This document shows, piece by piece, positions 1 to 10,989 of a DNA stretch of 64,000 nucleotides. Position numbers and translations under genes: made by a program. Each line of letters starts with the position of its first letter. The stretch's first letter is position 1. The stretch is from assembly GCF_014197135.1 (NCBI RefSeq), contig NZ_JACIFA010000004.1, positions 268,709 to 332,708 of the forward strand, given 5' to 3'. Under the pieces are notes generated by a model. It made no database searches. It saw only the letters and a list, made by a program, of their open reading frames with translations, and was not told where the DNA came from. The DNA is from Sphingomonas zeae. GTDB lineage: Bacteria > Pseudomonadota > Alphaproteobacteria > Sphingomonadales > Sphingomonadaceae.

Positions 1-2
1 CG

Positions 3-266
3 GTGACACTGAACGGTCAGGCGATCCCTGCGTTGGGCGATGGATCGCGCGCGATCAAGGATGTGCCGCTCGATCCGCAGGCGATCGGTGCCCGTCTGTC
101 GGGCGCTCCAGCGACCGCGGCCACCGTCGCGCCGACCCTCCGCACCCCGTTGCGCGAGCGTTCCGAGCAGCGTGCAACGCCGAGCGCCGGCGGCGAAACG
201 GGCCGTGATGTCCCGACGCCCGCGGCGACGCCTTCGCCCGCCACCACGGCACCAGCGGATCTGTAA
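3..266 (+). CDS. C-terminal part of an unidentified protein (5' end outside window)
   Basis: An open frame runs in from before the window and stops with TAA at 264-266. The visible 87 residues are rich in Ala, Pro, Thr and Arg, and the last 25 or so are a low-complexity Ala/Pro/Thr tail, as in the disordered end of a periplasmic or envelope protein. No motif identifies the family. It lies 87 bp upstream of cpoB. In many Proteobacteria pal precedes cpoB, but this end does not resemble the OmpA-like C-terminus of Pal. The GTG at position 3 may be internal rather than a real start. Confidence 0.5.
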   Translation: MTLNGQAIPALGDGSRAIKDVPLDPQAIGARLSGAPATAATVAPTLRTPLRERSEQRATPSAGGETGRDVPTPAATPSPATTAPADL

Positions 267-353
267 GGGCCTGAATCTTAAGGCTGGCGACAGCCGGGCA
301 GGGTAGGATAGCCTTGTCCCTTTCATAACCAGCCCACCGGGGGGGTGAAACCG

Positions 354-1301
354 ATGCGTAACCTGTTGTTGGCCGGGGTCGCGGCCGTCATGATCCTGCC
401 GACCGCTGCCATTGCCCAATCCAATGTCGAAGGCCGGGTCGGCAAGCTGGAAAGCGAGATGCGCGCCGTCCAGCGCAAGGTCTTCCCGAACGGCGCGGGC
501 GGTTATGTCCAGCCCGAGATAACCGCGCCGCACACCCAAACGCAGGCGCCGGGCGTACCCGCGTCCAGCGCTCTGTCCGACCTGACCTCGCGCGTGACCT
601 CGCTGGAGGAGCAGATGGCGGGCCTGACCGGCCAGATCGAACAGAATGGTTATCGCACCCGCCAGCTTCAGGATCAGTTCGACGCCTATAAGCGCGCGAC
701 CGAAGCGCGGTTGAAGGCGCTGGAGTCCGGCCCCGCGCCGATCGCGCCTGCTGGCCAGAGTGCGCCGCTCGACACGCCCGCGCCCGCTGCTGCGACCGGA
801 TCGACCCGCCCGGTCAAGACCCCGGCGGCCCCCTCGGTGGTGACCGGCGATACCGCGACGGCGGGTCCGGCCGCGACCGGTGGTGCGGCGGTTGAGAAGC
901 CGTCGACCGGCGATCCGGCCGAGGATGCCTATCTCTATGGCTATCGCCTGTGGCAGGCCAAGCGCTATCCCGAGGCCGAAGCCGCGTTGAAAAAGATGGT
1001 CGCCGACTATCCCAAGAGCCGCCGCGCCAGCTTCGCGCAGAACCTGCTGGGTCGCAGCTATCTCGACTCCGGCAAGCCCAGCCTTGCCTCGATGGCCTTC
1101 TATGAAAATTATAAGAAATTTCCGGACGGCGAGCGCGCGCCCGACAGCCTGCTCTATCTGGGTCAGGCGCTGACCAAGCTCAACAAGCCCGCCGATGCCT
1201 GCAAGGTCTATGACGAACTGTCCGACGTGTACGGTGCCAAGCTGTCCGCCGCGATGAAGTCGCAGATCGCCAGTGGGCGCAGCGCGGCCAAGTGCCAGTG
1301 A
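354..1301 (+). CDS. cpoB: Tol-Pal system protein CpoB (YbgF)
   Basis: Periplasmic protein that links peptidoglycan synthesis to Tol-Pal driven outer-membrane constriction during division. About 315 residues. A signal peptide (LLLAGVAAVMILP, ending near AIAQ) is followed by an N-terminal coiled coil (VEGRVGKLESEMRAVQRKVF, then a second helix around SRVTSLEEQMAGLTGQIEQN) of the kind that trimerises YbgF. A long Ala/Pro/Thr linker leads to a C-terminal TPR-like domain starting at EDAYLYGYRLWQAKRYPEA. The ATG at 354 was chosen over the GTG at 345 because a run of G lies about 8 bases upstream. Neighbours are tilS and ftsH, a frequent sphingomonad order; tolB and pal would lie outside the window. 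Confidence 0.88.
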   Translation: MRNLLLAGVAAVMILPTAAIAQSNVEGRVGKLESEMRAVQRKVFPNGAGGYVQPEITAPHTQTQAPGVPASSALSDLTSRVTSLEEQMAGLTGQIEQNGYRTRQLQDQFDAYKRATEARLKALESGPAPIAPAGQSAPLDTPAPAAATGSTRPVKTPAAPSVVTGDTATAGPAATGGAAVEKPSTGDPAEDAYLYGYRLWQAKRYPEAEAALKKMVADYPKSRRASFAQNLLGRSYLDSGKPSLASMAFYENYKKFPDGERAPDSLLYLGQALTKLNKPADACKVYDELSDVYGAKLSAAMKSQIASGRSAAKCQ

Positions 1302-1310
1302 TGTAAACGC

Positions 1311-1435
1311 ATTCCTCCCCTGCAAGGGGAGGGGGGGACCATGCGCAATATGGTGGAGGGGTGTCCCGCTAACGAGGGGGCGGCACCCCTCCTTCTGGGC
1401 TTCGCTCCGCCGCCACCCCTTGTCGGGTAGGAATG
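1311..1435. repeat. Mosaic CTCCCC-type intergenic repeat, copy 1
   Basis: This fills most of the cpoB-tilS gap. It starts with TCCTCCCC, a short spacer and GGGGAGG, then carries an ACCATGCG..ATGGTGGAGG module and ends near GTAGGAAT. The same modules recur at 8261-8392, 21467-21598 and 28712-28904. The CATGCGCAATATG part is itself a short imperfect palindrome. No coding potential is evident. Confidence 0.7.
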
Positions 1436-1529
1436 AGCCCGCAACCACCTTCCGGGATCGCAAAACCTCTTGCACTGGTGCAGCCGAAGGGCCAGAGCGC
1501 GCGCATCCCTGACCAGTTTTGAGAGCATC

Positions 1530-2522
1530 ATGGCCACCGATGCCACGGCCGACGATCAGATTGCGCGCTTCGCCGCCGATCTGACGCTTCTTCACGATCC
1601 CCACGCCGATCCGGCGCCCCTGTTGCTGGCGGTGTCCGGCGGTCCCGACAGCATGGCGATGCTGACGTTGGCGGCCGCGGCGTTTCCCGGGCGAATTGCG
1701 GCGGCGACGGTCGACCACGGCCTGCGCGCCGAAGCAGCGGACGAAATGCGAATGGTGGCCAATCATTGCACGACGCTGGGCGTGCCGCATCATGGCCTGC
1801 GCCCCGAAACGGCGATCGCGGGGGCGAGCATTCAGTCCCAGGCGCGCGAAGCCCGCTATGCCCTGCTCGCCGCGCAGGCGCGGGCGATCGGCGCGGCGGC
1901 GGTCCTGACCGCGCATCATGCCGATGACCAGGCCGAAACCTTCCTGATGCGCGCCGCGCGCGGGGCGGGGCTGTCGGGCCTGTCGGGGGTGCGCGCACGG
2001 ACGGTGATCGCGGACGCGGTCGTGCTGCGTCCGCTGCTCGACTGGCGACGCGCCGAACTGCGGCGGATTGTCCGTCGTGCCGAGGCGCCGTTTGTCGACG
2101 ATCCCGCCAATCACGATCCGCGCCACGACCGCACGCGCTTCCGCCAGTTGCTCGACGGGCATGAATGGCTGGGCGTGGCGCAACTCGCGCGCGCGGCGGC
2201 GCAACTGGCCGAGGCGGATACCGATCTGCGCGCGACGGTCGAATGGTTGTGGCACGAGCGGGCGCAGATCGACGGCGACAATGTCCGCATTCAGGCGGCC
2301 GACCTGCCGCGTGAGCTCGGGCGGCGGCTGGCCCGCCGTGCGATCGGCACGGTGCGCGCCATCGCCGGGATCGAGGCGCCGGCCTGGAGCGACGGGAGCA
2401 ATATCGAAAAGCTGCTCGAATCGCTGGCGCATGGCAGCCGTGCGACCCAGGCCGGGGTAATTGCCAGCGTCCGCTCCGGCGTCTGGCGCTTCCGGCCCGC
2501 GCCCCCGAGGAAGACAGGCTGA
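1530..2522 (+). CDS. tilS: tRNA(Ile)-lysidine synthetase TilS
   Basis: Uses ATP to attach lysine to C34 of the CAU anticodon of tRNA(Ile), converting it to lysidine so that AUA is read as isoleucine. About 330 residues. The PP-loop signature SGGPDS sits at residues 36-41, and the N-type ATPase core continues through VDHGLRAEA, the QSQAREARY segment and [19 protein letters not shown], all typical of TilS. The second substrate-binding half is short, as in many Alphaproteobacteria. The ATG at 1530 gives the normal TilS N-terminus; frames starting further upstream run through repeat sequence. It is followed by ftsH, the usual neighbour in this lineage. Confidence 0.92.
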   Translation: MATDATADDQIARFAADLTLLHDPHADPAPLLLAVSGGPDSMAMLTLAAAAFPGRIAAATVDHGLRAEAADEMRMVANHCTTLGVPHHGLRPETAIAGASIQSQAREARYALLAAQARAIGAAAVLTAHHADDQAETFLMRAARGAGLSGLSGVRARTVIADAVVLRPLLDWRRAELRRIVRRAEAPFVDDPANHDPRHDRTRFRQLLDGHEWLGVAQLARAAAQLAEADTDLRATVEWLWHERAQIDGDNVRIQAADLPRELGRRLARRAIGTVRAIAGIEAPAWSDGSNIEKLLESLAHGSRATQAGVIASVRSGVWRFRPAPPRKTG

Positions 2523-2634
2523 TCCTCCCCGGTGCCGGGCGGATTGCTTTTGTCCCGATCACAATGATCGGTGTTGTTCCATTGCCATTAACCTCGCCAT
2601 GCCTATCTTGAGGGCTGAAAGGTATCCGGCACCG

Positions 2635-4602
<1,968 letters not shown>

Positions 4603-4621
4603 TCGTTCCGGCAAGATGACC

Positions 4622-4660
4622 AAAGGGCCGTCCCTGATGAAGGGGCGGCCCTTTTGTTTT
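4622..4660 (+). terminator. Rho-independent terminator of ftsH
   Basis: Hairpin AAAGGGCCGTCCC / GGGGCGGCCCTTTT with a TGATGAA loop, one G-U wobble and a T-rich tail (TTTTGTTTT). It lies 20 bp after the ftsH stop and ends the cpoB-tilS-ftsH group. Confidence 0.85.
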
Positions 4661-4929
4661 GGGATGGCGAGAGCGCCAGCCCGTAGGCTTCGACTGCCAG
4701 GCGCGAACGGAAGGAAGGCGAACGGCTTTTATAAGCGGTGCTTCCCGAAAGGGCGGGCGGCTCCCGACCCGTCCTCGGTCGGTTCGGTCTGAGCGAAGGC
4801 GAAGGCTCGGTACCGACCCCGCCCAATCAAGCCTAGCCCGAGACCGCGCACGCCTCTAAACTCCTTATCAGGATCGCGAGAATGTCGGTGCCCATGCCGG
4901 ACCCGCGATCATGAGTGGAGGATGCCCGC
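4661..4929. other. Intergenic region with a diverged palindromic repeat
   Basis: There is no convincing gene in this stretch between the ftsH terminator and the next start. At 4781-4806 it holds GGTTCGGTCTGAGCGAAGG plus flank, a diverged copy of the CAGCCTGAGCGAAG repeat seen elsewhere in the window. The promoter of the hydrolase gene presumably lies in the last 60 bp, but no clear -35/-10 pair was identified. Confidence 0.5.
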
Positions 4930-5826
4930 ATGACCGATATCCCCCCGGCCGACTCGCTGCGCGACCGCGCGGTCCGAATCTATGACGCCTTCACCCATGA
5001 GCATCACGACCGGCGGACGCTGCTGCGCCAGATGACCGCCCTGGCCGGATCGGTGGCGGCGGCCGAAGCGCTGATCCTGGGCATCGCCGCCAGCCCTGCG
5101 GCAGCGGCGATCACCGATCCGCACGACGCACGACTGCGCATCGACCGCCGCGAGGGGATGGAGGCCGGGGCGCGCTCGGCCGCCTATCTCGCCAGCCCCA
5201 AGGGCGTGACGAAGCGGCTGGGAACGGTGCTGGTCATCCATGAAAATCGCGGGCTGACCCCGCATATCGAAGATGTCGCGCGACGGGTGGCGCTCGCCGG
5301 GTTCCATGCGGTCGCCCCCGACCTACTCGCGCCGCAAGGGGGGACCCCGGCGGACGAGGATCGCGCGCGGACGCTGATCGGGACGCTCGACTATGATCTG
5401 GCACTAGCTCAAGCGCGGGCGATGATAGCCCATGCTGCCGCCGACAGGACGGGGACTGGCCGGGCGGGCGCGGTAGGGTTCTGCTGGGGCGGGGCGTTCG
5501 TCAATCGGCTGGCCGTGGCGGCCGGCTCGGCGCTGTCGGCGGGCGTGGCCTATTATGGACCCGCGCCGAATCCCAGTGAGGCGGCGAAGGTCCAGTCGCC
5601 GCTGATGCTCCATTATGCAGGCAAGGATGCGCGGGTGAATGCGACCGGCGAGCCCTGGGTCGCGGCGCTGCGTCAGGCGGGGCGACCGGTCGAGGCCTTC
5701 ACCTATCCGGGCGTCAACCATGCCTTCAACAATGACGGCTCGGCCGAACGTTATAACGCCGCGGCCGCGACCCAGGCTTGGGTGCGGACGATCGCCTTCC
5801 TGCACCGTCATCTCGACCGGGCCTGA
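4930..5826 (+). CDS. Dienelactone hydrolase family protein, exported
   Basis: Alpha/beta hydrolase of the dienelactone hydrolase (carboxymethylenebutenolidase) family; the natural substrate cannot be told from sequence. About 298 residues. The start is fixed by GGAGG 8 bases before the ATG at 4930. An N-terminal RRTLLRQMTALAGS followed by a hydrophobic, Ala-rich stretch looks like a Tat-type signal. The catalytic Cys is in GFCWGGAF; a C-terminal Asp (YAGKDARV) and His (GVNHAFNND) complete the Cys-Asp-His triad. IHENRGLTPHIEDVARR matches the family's conserved N-terminal element. It is followed after 32 bp by a glutathione S-transferase; the two may be cotranscribed. Confidence 0.85.
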   Translation: MTDIPPADSLRDRAVRIYDAFTHEHHDRRTLLRQMTALAGSVAAAEALILGIAASPAAAAITDPHDARLRIDRREGMEAGARSAAYLASPKGVTKRLGTVLVIHENRGLTPHIEDVARRVALAGFHAVAPDLLAPQGGTPADEDRARTLIGTLDYDLALAQARAMIAHAAADRTGTGRAGAVGFCWGGAFVNRLAVAAGSALSAGVAYYGPAPNPSEAAKVQSPLMLHYAGKDARVNATGEPWVAALRQAGRPVEAFTYPGVNHAFNNDGSAERYNAAAATQAWVRTIAFLHRHLDRA

Positions 5827-5858
5827 ACCAATCACCTCAACATCGCCATGGAGCGCGT

Positions 5859-6476
5859 ATGACTGCCGACCTGACGCTGTATACCAACCCCCAGTCGCGC
5901 GGCCGCATCGCGCGGTGGATGCTGGAGGAGACGGGTGCGGCTTATGAGGCCATCGTGCTGGATTACGGATCGACGATGATCGCGCCCGAATACCGTGCGA
6001 TCAACCCGATGATGAAGGTGCCTGCCATCGTCCATATGGGGCAGGTGGTAACCGAAACGGCGGCGATCTGTGCCTATCTGGCCGACGCCTTTCCCGATGC
6101 CGAGCTTGCGCCCCTATCCCATGAGCGGGCGGGTTATTATCGTTGGCTGTTCTTCGCCGCCGGGCCTTTGGAGGCGGCGATCACCAACCGCGCCATGGGC
6201 GTGACCCCTACCAACGAGCAACAGCGCATGGCGGGCTATGGCGATTTCGATCGGGTCGTCGGGGTCGTGGACGCGGCGGTGGCCGAGCATCCCTATATCG
6301 CCGGTGAGCGTTTCACGGCGGCGGACGTGTATCTGGGGGCGCAGCTGATGTGGTTCACCCAGTTCGGGTTGATCCCCAAGACCGACGCGATCATGACCTA
6401 TATCGGCCGATTGCGGGACCGTCCGGCGCATCGACGCGCCACGGCGCTGGATGATGGCATCGCGGACGACGACTGA
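5859..6476 (+). CDS. Glutathione S-transferase family protein
   Basis: Cytosolic GST fold of about 205 residues. The N-terminal thioredoxin-like half has TLYTNPQSRGRIARWMLEE, a cis-Pro at KVPAIV and the glutathione-contacting TETAAICAYLAD segment. The C-terminal half is all-alpha with the conserved ERFTAADVYLGAQL N-capping element. Such enzymes conjugate or isomerise electrophiles with glutathione; the specific substrate is not predictable. The start at 5859 gives a normal GST N-terminus. It sits just after a dienelactone hydrolase-like gene and faces glutathione reductase across about 330 bp. Confidence 0.9.
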   Translation: MTADLTLYTNPQSRGRIARWMLEETGAAYEAIVLDYGSTMIAPEYRAINPMMKVPAIVHMGQVVTETAAICAYLADAFPDAELAPLSHERAGYYRWLFFAAGPLEAAITNRAMGVTPTNEQQRMAGYGDFDRVVGVVDAAVAEHPYIAGERFTAADVYLGAQLMWFTQFGLIPKTDAIMTYIGRLRDRPAHRRATALDDGIADDD

Positions 6477-6486
6477 TGGCGACCGA

Positions 6487-6660
6487 TCAGCACGAGGCGG
6501 AGGAGCGGGCGCGTTCGGCATTCTCGCGGGCAACGCGCAGCAATTCGAGCCCGGCAGCAATGTGATTGCCCGCCAGCGGCTGGTCCAGCGCATCCGCGCC
6601 GTCCATTGCCGCTTGGGCAAAAGCGATGACCTGTTCGAAGGTAACGCATTGCTCGCTCAT
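6487..6660 (-). CDS. Possible small protein, 57 residues, unknown function
   Basis: A minus-strand ATG at 6660 opens 57 codons ending with TGA at 6487, 10 bp from the end of the convergent GST gene. The product begins MSEQCVTFEQVIAFAQAAMD and is a mostly helical, soluble, acidic-to-neutral sequence with LELLRVARENAERARSS near its end. A GGA-containing weak ribosome-binding site lies about 8 bases upstream. A hand count gives roughly 74% G or C at third codon positions, consistent with real coding. No family was recognised, and its small size leaves doubt. Confidence 0.45.
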   Translation of the reverse strand: MSEQCVTFEQVIAFAQAAMDGADALDQPLAGNHIAAGLELLRVARENAERARSSASC

Positions 6661-6770
6661 TACATTTTCCGTTCGAATCCTCGGGCGCCTGGCGGTCCCC
6701 TACGGCCATAAACGCGCATGGCGGTAAATGTTCACGCGATACGTGATGGGTCACAAAGTCGCGGAACTGT

Positions 6771-6791
6771 CCCCCGGTGACACACCGGGGG
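6771..6791 (-). terminator. Hairpin just downstream of gor
   Basis: Perfect 9-bp stem CCCCCGGTG / CACCGGGGG with an ACA loop, 11 bp after the glutathione reductase stop. There is no T run on either side, so it may stabilise the 3' end or act with Rho rather than as a classical terminator. Confidence 0.4.
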
Positions 6792-6802
6792 CGCATGGGG
6801 TC

Positions 6803-8152
6803 TCAGCGCATCAGCACCAGTTCCTCCGACATGGTCGGATGCAGCGCGACGGTGGCATCGAACTGCGCCTTGGTCAGCCCCGCCTTCACCGCGATGGCGG
6901 CCGCCTGAAGGATTTCGGGCACATCGGGGCCAATCATGTGCAGTCCGACCACCCGGCCCGTGTCGCCGTCGCACACCATCTTGTACAGGGCGCGCTCCTC
7001 GCGGCCCGCCAGCACATTCTTCATCGGACGGAAGTCGGAAGTATAGACCCGCACCGATCCCAGCATCTGCTTGGCCTGCGCCTCGGTCATGCCGACGCCG
7101 GCCATCGGGGGGTGGCTGAATACCGCCGCCGGAATGCAGTCATAATCGACGCGAGTCGGTTTGTTGCCGAACACCGTGTCGGCAAAGGCCTGTCCCTCAC
7201 GGATGGCGACGGGGGTCAGCTGCACGCGGTTGGTCACGTCGCCGACCGCGAAGATGCTGGGACAGGTGGACCGGTTGTCCTCATCCACCTTGACCGCGCC
7301 ATGATCGTCCAACTCGACGCCCGCCTTCTCCAGCCCAAGGCCATGGGTGTTAGGCATCCGGCCGGTAGCGAACATCACCAGGTCGACCTCGATCGGCGCA
7401 TGGTTCGACATGGAGACCCTGAGCGAACCGTCGGCCTGCTTCTCGATCCCCTCGAAGGTGGCGTCGAAGCGGAACTCGATCCCCTTCATCATGGAAATCT
7501 GGAGCAATCGGTCACGGATCGTCAGGTCGTAGCCGCGCAGGATATCCTTGCTGCGGTTGATGAGCGTCACATGCGCGCCGAACTGGTGGAACACGCCCGC
7601 AAATTCATTGGCAATATAGCCCGCCCCTGCGATCAGCACGCGTTTGGGGATCGAGTCCAGATGGAACGCTTCGTTCGAGGTGATGCCATGTTCGTGGCCG
7701 GGGCAAGACGGGACGGCCGGATGCGCGCCGACCGCGATCAGGATCTTGTCGGCGGTCTTCTCTGTCCCGTCGGCCAGGCGGACGCTGTGCGGCCCGGTAA
7801 CGGTTGCGCGCTGGTCGATGATCTCGACATTGTGGCTCTCCAGCGTCTTTTTATATGCACCGTTGAGACGGTCGACCTCCGCCAGGACATTGTCGCGTAG
7901 CGTCTGCCACGAAAACTCGCAGTCGCTCGGCACCTGCCAGCCGAAGCGGCGGGCGTCCTTCAGATCTTCGGCGAAATGCGCGCCATAGACGAGCAGCTTC
8001 TTGGGCACGCAGCCCCGGATGACGCAGGTCCCGCCGACGCGATATTCCTCGGCCACCGCCACACGCGCGCCATGCGCCGCCGCCACCCGCGACGCGCGGG
8101 TGCCGCCTGAGCCCGCGCCGATGACGAACAGGTCATAGTCATAGTCAGCCAT
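6803..8152 (-). CDS. gor: Glutathione-disulfide reductase
   Basis: FAD-dependent NADPH:glutathione disulfide reductase that keeps cytosolic glutathione reduced. About 449 residues. The N-terminal FAD site is VIGAGSGGTRASR, the redox-active disulfide is GGTCVIRGCVPKK, the second nucleotide-binding site is LIAGAGYIANEFAG, and the C-terminal dimer interface carries the HPTMSEE signature with the catalytic His. It falls in the disulfide reductase group that includes trypanothione reductase; the glutathione assignment is the most likely in this lineage. The ATG at 8152 precedes ADYDYDLFVIGAG; sequence upstream in frame is not conserved-looking. It is downstream of pgi on the same strand but separated by a repeat. 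Confidence 0.92.
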   Translation of the reverse strand: MADYDYDLFVIGAGSGGTRASRVAAAHGARVAVAEEYRVGGTCVIRGCVPKKLLVYGAHFAEDLKDARRFGWQVPSDCEFSWQTLRDNVLAEVDRLNGAYKKTLESHNVEIIDQRATVTGPHSVRLADGTEKTADKILIAVGAHPAVPSCPGHEHGITSNEAFHLDSIPKRVLIAGAGYIANEFAGVFHQFGAHVTLINRSKDILRGYDLTIRDRLLQISMMKGIEFRFDATFEGIEKQADGSLRVSMSNHAPIEVDLVMFATGRMPNTHGLGLEKAGVELDDHGAVKVDEDNRSTCPSIFAVGDVTNRVQLTPVAIREGQAFADTVFGNKPTRVDYDCIPAAVFSHPPMAGVGMTEAQAKQMLGSVRVYTSDFRPMKNVLAGREERALYKMVCDGDTGRVVGLHMIGPDVPEILQAAAIAVKAGLTKAQFDATVALHPTMSEELVLMR

Positions 8153-8260
8153 GGGATCGGTTCTCCGGGAAATCAGATGTGCAGGGTGCGCCCCGCTTAA
8201 AAGCACAACGGGGAACGCCGAGCCAAGTTCAGCGTCCCCCTGACAGTGATCGGAAACTTC

Positions 8261-8392
8261 GATCCTCCCCGGCGGGGAGGGGGACCATGCGTAGCATGGT
8301 GGAGGGGGCGTTCCACAAAGGCTGTCCTGTGAGGAAGCCCCCCCCTCTTTCAGACCTGCGGCCTGCCACCTCCCCGCGAGCGCGGAAGATTA
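8261..8392. repeat. Mosaic CTCCCC-type intergenic repeat, copy 2
   Basis: This occupies the gor-pgi gap. It shows TCCTCCCC/GGGGAGG at its start, then ACCATGCGTAGCATGGTGG and a GGGGGCGTTCC module, TGTCCTGTGAGGAAGCCC, and a closing CACCTCCCCGCG. The module order matches copy 4 at 28712-28904 most closely. Confidence 0.75.
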
Positions 8393-9886
8393 TTACGCGC
8401 CGAACGCCCGCTGGATCAAATCCTCGGTCGAGGGATCGAATTCCTGCCCGCCCTGGTCGGCGGCCTTGGCCATTTCCTTGCCCAATTCGACGCCGAACTG
8501 GTCGAAGCTGTTGATGCCGAGCAGGACGCCGTTCACGAATACGCGATGCTCGTAGAAGGCGATCAGTGCGCCCAGCGTGCGCGGGTCAAGCGTATCGAGC
8601 AGGATGGTCGAAGACGGCCGATCGCCCGAATAGCTGCGTGCGGGGTCATCGACCTTCTTGCCCTTCATCAGCGCGGCACCTTGCGCGAACGCGTTGAGCA
8701 GCAGCTGGCGATGGTGATCGTCGCTCAGTACATCGCCCGGCTCGATCACCGCGATGAACTCGACGGGGACGAGGTGGGTGCCCTGGTGGAGCAGCTGGAA
8801 CACCGCATGTTGCGCATCGGTGCCGACCCCGCCCCAGGTGATCGCCGCGGTGGGGCGGCCTACGGCCTCGCCATCGACGGTCACGCCCTTGCCGTTCGAC
8901 TCCATCTCCAACTGCTGGAGATAGGAGGGCAGGAGGCGCAGCCGCTCGTCATAGGCGAAGGGCGCGCGCGTCTCGGCATGGCGGACCTGGGTATAATAGA
9001 GGTCGGCAAAGGCGGCGAGCGCGGGGGCGTTCTGCGCCAGGTCGGTCAGGCGGAAATGGCGATCCATCTCGGCCGCGCCTTCCAGCAATTCCTCGAACGC
9101 GTCCCAGCCAAGGCCCAGCGCGGCGGGGAAACCGATGGTCGACCAGAGCGAATAGCGCCCCCCCACCGATTCGGCGAAGGACAGGATGCGGGTTTCGTCC
9201 ACGCCCCATTCGACTGCCTTGTCGGGGTTGGCGGTCAGCGCGATGACGCGGCCATAGGGGTCCTCGACGCCGTTCTCGGTCATCCACTGCAGCGCCGAGG
9301 TGGCGTTGAGCATCGTCTCGGTGGTGGTGAAGGTCTTGGACGCGACCACCAGCAGCGTGGCGGCGGGATCGAAGCGCTTGAACACCTCCTCCAGCGCGAC
9401 GCCGTCGACGTTCGATACGATCGCCACGTCGTAACGGTCGGTATCGCGGCCCAGCGCATCGACCAGCAGGTCGGGACCGAGCGCCGAGCCGCCGATGCCG
9501 ATGTGCAGGACATGGCGGATCGGCCCCAGCGCTTCTGCCTCGATGGCGTCGATCAGCGCGCGCATCCGGGCGTGCGAGGCGCGGGCCGTGGCGACGCTTT
9601 CGGGGTTGCCCTCGCCACGCTCGGCGGTGTGCTCGACCGCGCGGCCCTCGGTGACGTTGACGACCTCGCCGCCGAACAGGGCATCGCGCTTGGCAGCGAG
9701 CCCCTTGGCCTTGGCCAGCTCCACGAAGGCGGCGACGGCTTCGGGGGTCAGATGGGTCTTGGACCAGTCGAAATGGATACCCGCCACATCAAGGCTGAGC
9801 GACGCCAGCCGGTTGGGATCATTCGCGAAAAGATCGAGAAGCGGGGTCTGCGGGAGCGATTCGATCGTCGACCAGTCGGCAGCCAT
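8393..9886 (-). CDS. pgi: Glucose-6-phosphate isomerase
   Basis: Interconverts glucose 6-phosphate and fructose 6-phosphate in glycolysis and gluconeogenesis, and feeds the Entner-Doudoroff route common in sphingomonads. 497 residues, close to proteobacterial Pgi. Signatures visible are HIGIGGSALGP (sugar-phosphate binding), SKTFTTTETMLNA (phosphate-binding Ser/Thr), GGRYSLWSTIGFPAALGLG and the C-terminal catalytic Lys region around GVELGKEMAK. The ATG at 9886 begins MAADWSTIESLP. It ends next to a mosaic repeat. Confidence 0.95.
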   Translation of the reverse strand: MAADWSTIESLPQTPLLDLFANDPNRLASLSLDVAGIHFDWSKTHLTPEAVAAFVELAKAKGLAAKRDALFGGEVVNVTEGRAVEHTAERGEGNPESVATARASHARMRALIDAIEAEALGPIRHVLHIGIGGSALGPDLLVDALGRDTDRYDVAIVSNVDGVALEEVFKRFDPAATLLVVASKTFTTTETMLNATSALQWMTENGVEDPYGRVIALTANPDKAVEWGVDETRILSFAESVGGRYSLWSTIGFPAALGLGWDAFEELLEGAAEMDRHFRLTDLAQNAPALAAFADLYYTQVRHAETRAPFAYDERLRLLPSYLQQLEMESNGKGVTVDGEAVGRPTAAITWGGVGTDAQHAVFQLLHQGTHLVPVEFIAVIEPGDVLSDDHHRQLLLNAFAQGAALMKGKKVDDPARSYSGDRPSSTILLDTLDPRTLGALIAFYEHRVFVNGVLLGINSFDQFGVELGKEMAKAADQGGQEFDPSTEDLIQRAFGA

Positions 9887-10096
9887 GATGCCTGTTCCTT
9901 CCTTGACGTGCCCGGTGGGGCTTTCCCTACGGCGTTAGCCAAAGCGCGTGCGCAAAGCCAAGCCTTAGATTGGTATGGCGGGGACGGGGTGGGCCGGACA
10001 ACAGACGGGATGACGATATTGTCATTGGGCACTGGCAATAATCATGTCATTCTCCCGGCGTATCGACGGTTTTGACGTCGGACCTGGAGGGGGAAA

Positions 10097-10981
10097 ATGA
10101 TGCGCGGTCGAACGATCCCGATCTGGGTGGGCATGGCCATCATGGCGGGTAGCATTCTGCCGCAAATCGCCTCGGCTGCCGCCGAACCAAAGCCGCCCCT
10201 CGCGCCGTCCTCGAAATGGCAAGTGGACTATGCCCCGACCGAATGTCGCCTGATGCGGAACTTTGGCGAGGGCAAGGATCAGATCCTGTTGCAGATCAGC
10301 CGATACGATCTTCGCGACCGATTGGAGATGGGGTTGGCGGGCCGGTCTTTCCCGGTGACGGACGACCGGCAATCCGTATCCGTGTCGACCACCACGGTCG
10401 CCGAAGTGCCCGGTATGCACGCCCAGGGCTTCGCTGGCACGAGCGGCGGGCTGGCCACGCTCCGCTTCCAGCCCGATGTCGATCTGCCCAAGGCACTGCG
10501 CAGCGACGTGGACGCCGGCCAGCCGACGATCCTCGGTATCCGCTTCGTCGGTCGCTATGCCGCGCGTTTCGATCTCGGGTCGATGAAGAGTCCGCTCGCG
10601 GCGCTCGACAAATGCGCGGACAATCTGATCGCGTCCTGGGGGCTCGATCCTGCGCAGCAGCGTCAGCTCGAGAATATGCCGGAGCCCGTGGAAAACCCGG
10701 CCAACTGGTTCCGGCCGGAGGACTATCCCTCCGGCTTGAACCATATGGGCATGGGAGGCGCCGTCATCATCCGCCTGCTCGTCGGCGCGGATGGCACCGT
10801 CCAGAAATGCGAAGTCACCAAATCGGGCGGCGACAAGGCTTTTCAGGACGCGACCTGCGCCGCGGCGACCAAGCGCGCGAAGTTCCGACCCGCCGTCGCC
10901 GCCGATGGCCAGCCCGTCGCCTCGGTCTGGATCAACCGCATCAACTGGAAACCCGGCGCGCCGTTCTTCGTGTTCCGTTGA
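10097..10981 (+). CDS. Exported protein with TonB-type C-terminal domain
   Basis: 294 residues. An N-terminal signal sequence (IWVGMAIMAGSILPQIASA) is followed by a region of about 170 residues with no recognised family (two Cys, one at PTECRLM) and then a TonB C-terminal-like domain: GAVIIRLLVGADGTVQKCEV, DATCAAATKRAKFRPAV and a final strand near VASVWINRINW. Stand-alone TonB C-terminal-like domains of this sort are usually annotated as energy transducer TonB, but this one has a cleavable-looking signal instead of the anchor plus Pro-rich linker of true TonB, and no exbBD lies nearby. GGAGGGGG precedes the start by a few bases. Substrate and partner are unknown. Confidence 0.75.
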   Translation: MMRGRTIPIWVGMAIMAGSILPQIASAAAEPKPPLAPSSKWQVDYAPTECRLMRNFGEGKDQILLQISRYDLRDRLEMGLAGRSFPVTDDRQSVSVSTTTVAEVPGMHAQGFAGTSGGLATLRFQPDVDLPKALRSDVDAGQPTILGIRFVGRYAARFDLGSMKSPLAALDKCADNLIASWGLDPAQQRQLENMPEPVENPANWFRPEDYPSGLNHMGMGGAVIIRLLVGADGTVQKCEVTKSGGDKAFQDATCAAATKRAKFRPAVAADGQPVASVWINRINWKPGAPFFVFR

Positions 10982-10989
10982 TCATCGTA

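Noticed and set aside
6451..6711. Plus-strand ORF overlapping the end of gst
   Set aside because: It starts inside gst and has poorer codon bias than the minus-strand 57-residue frame at the same place.
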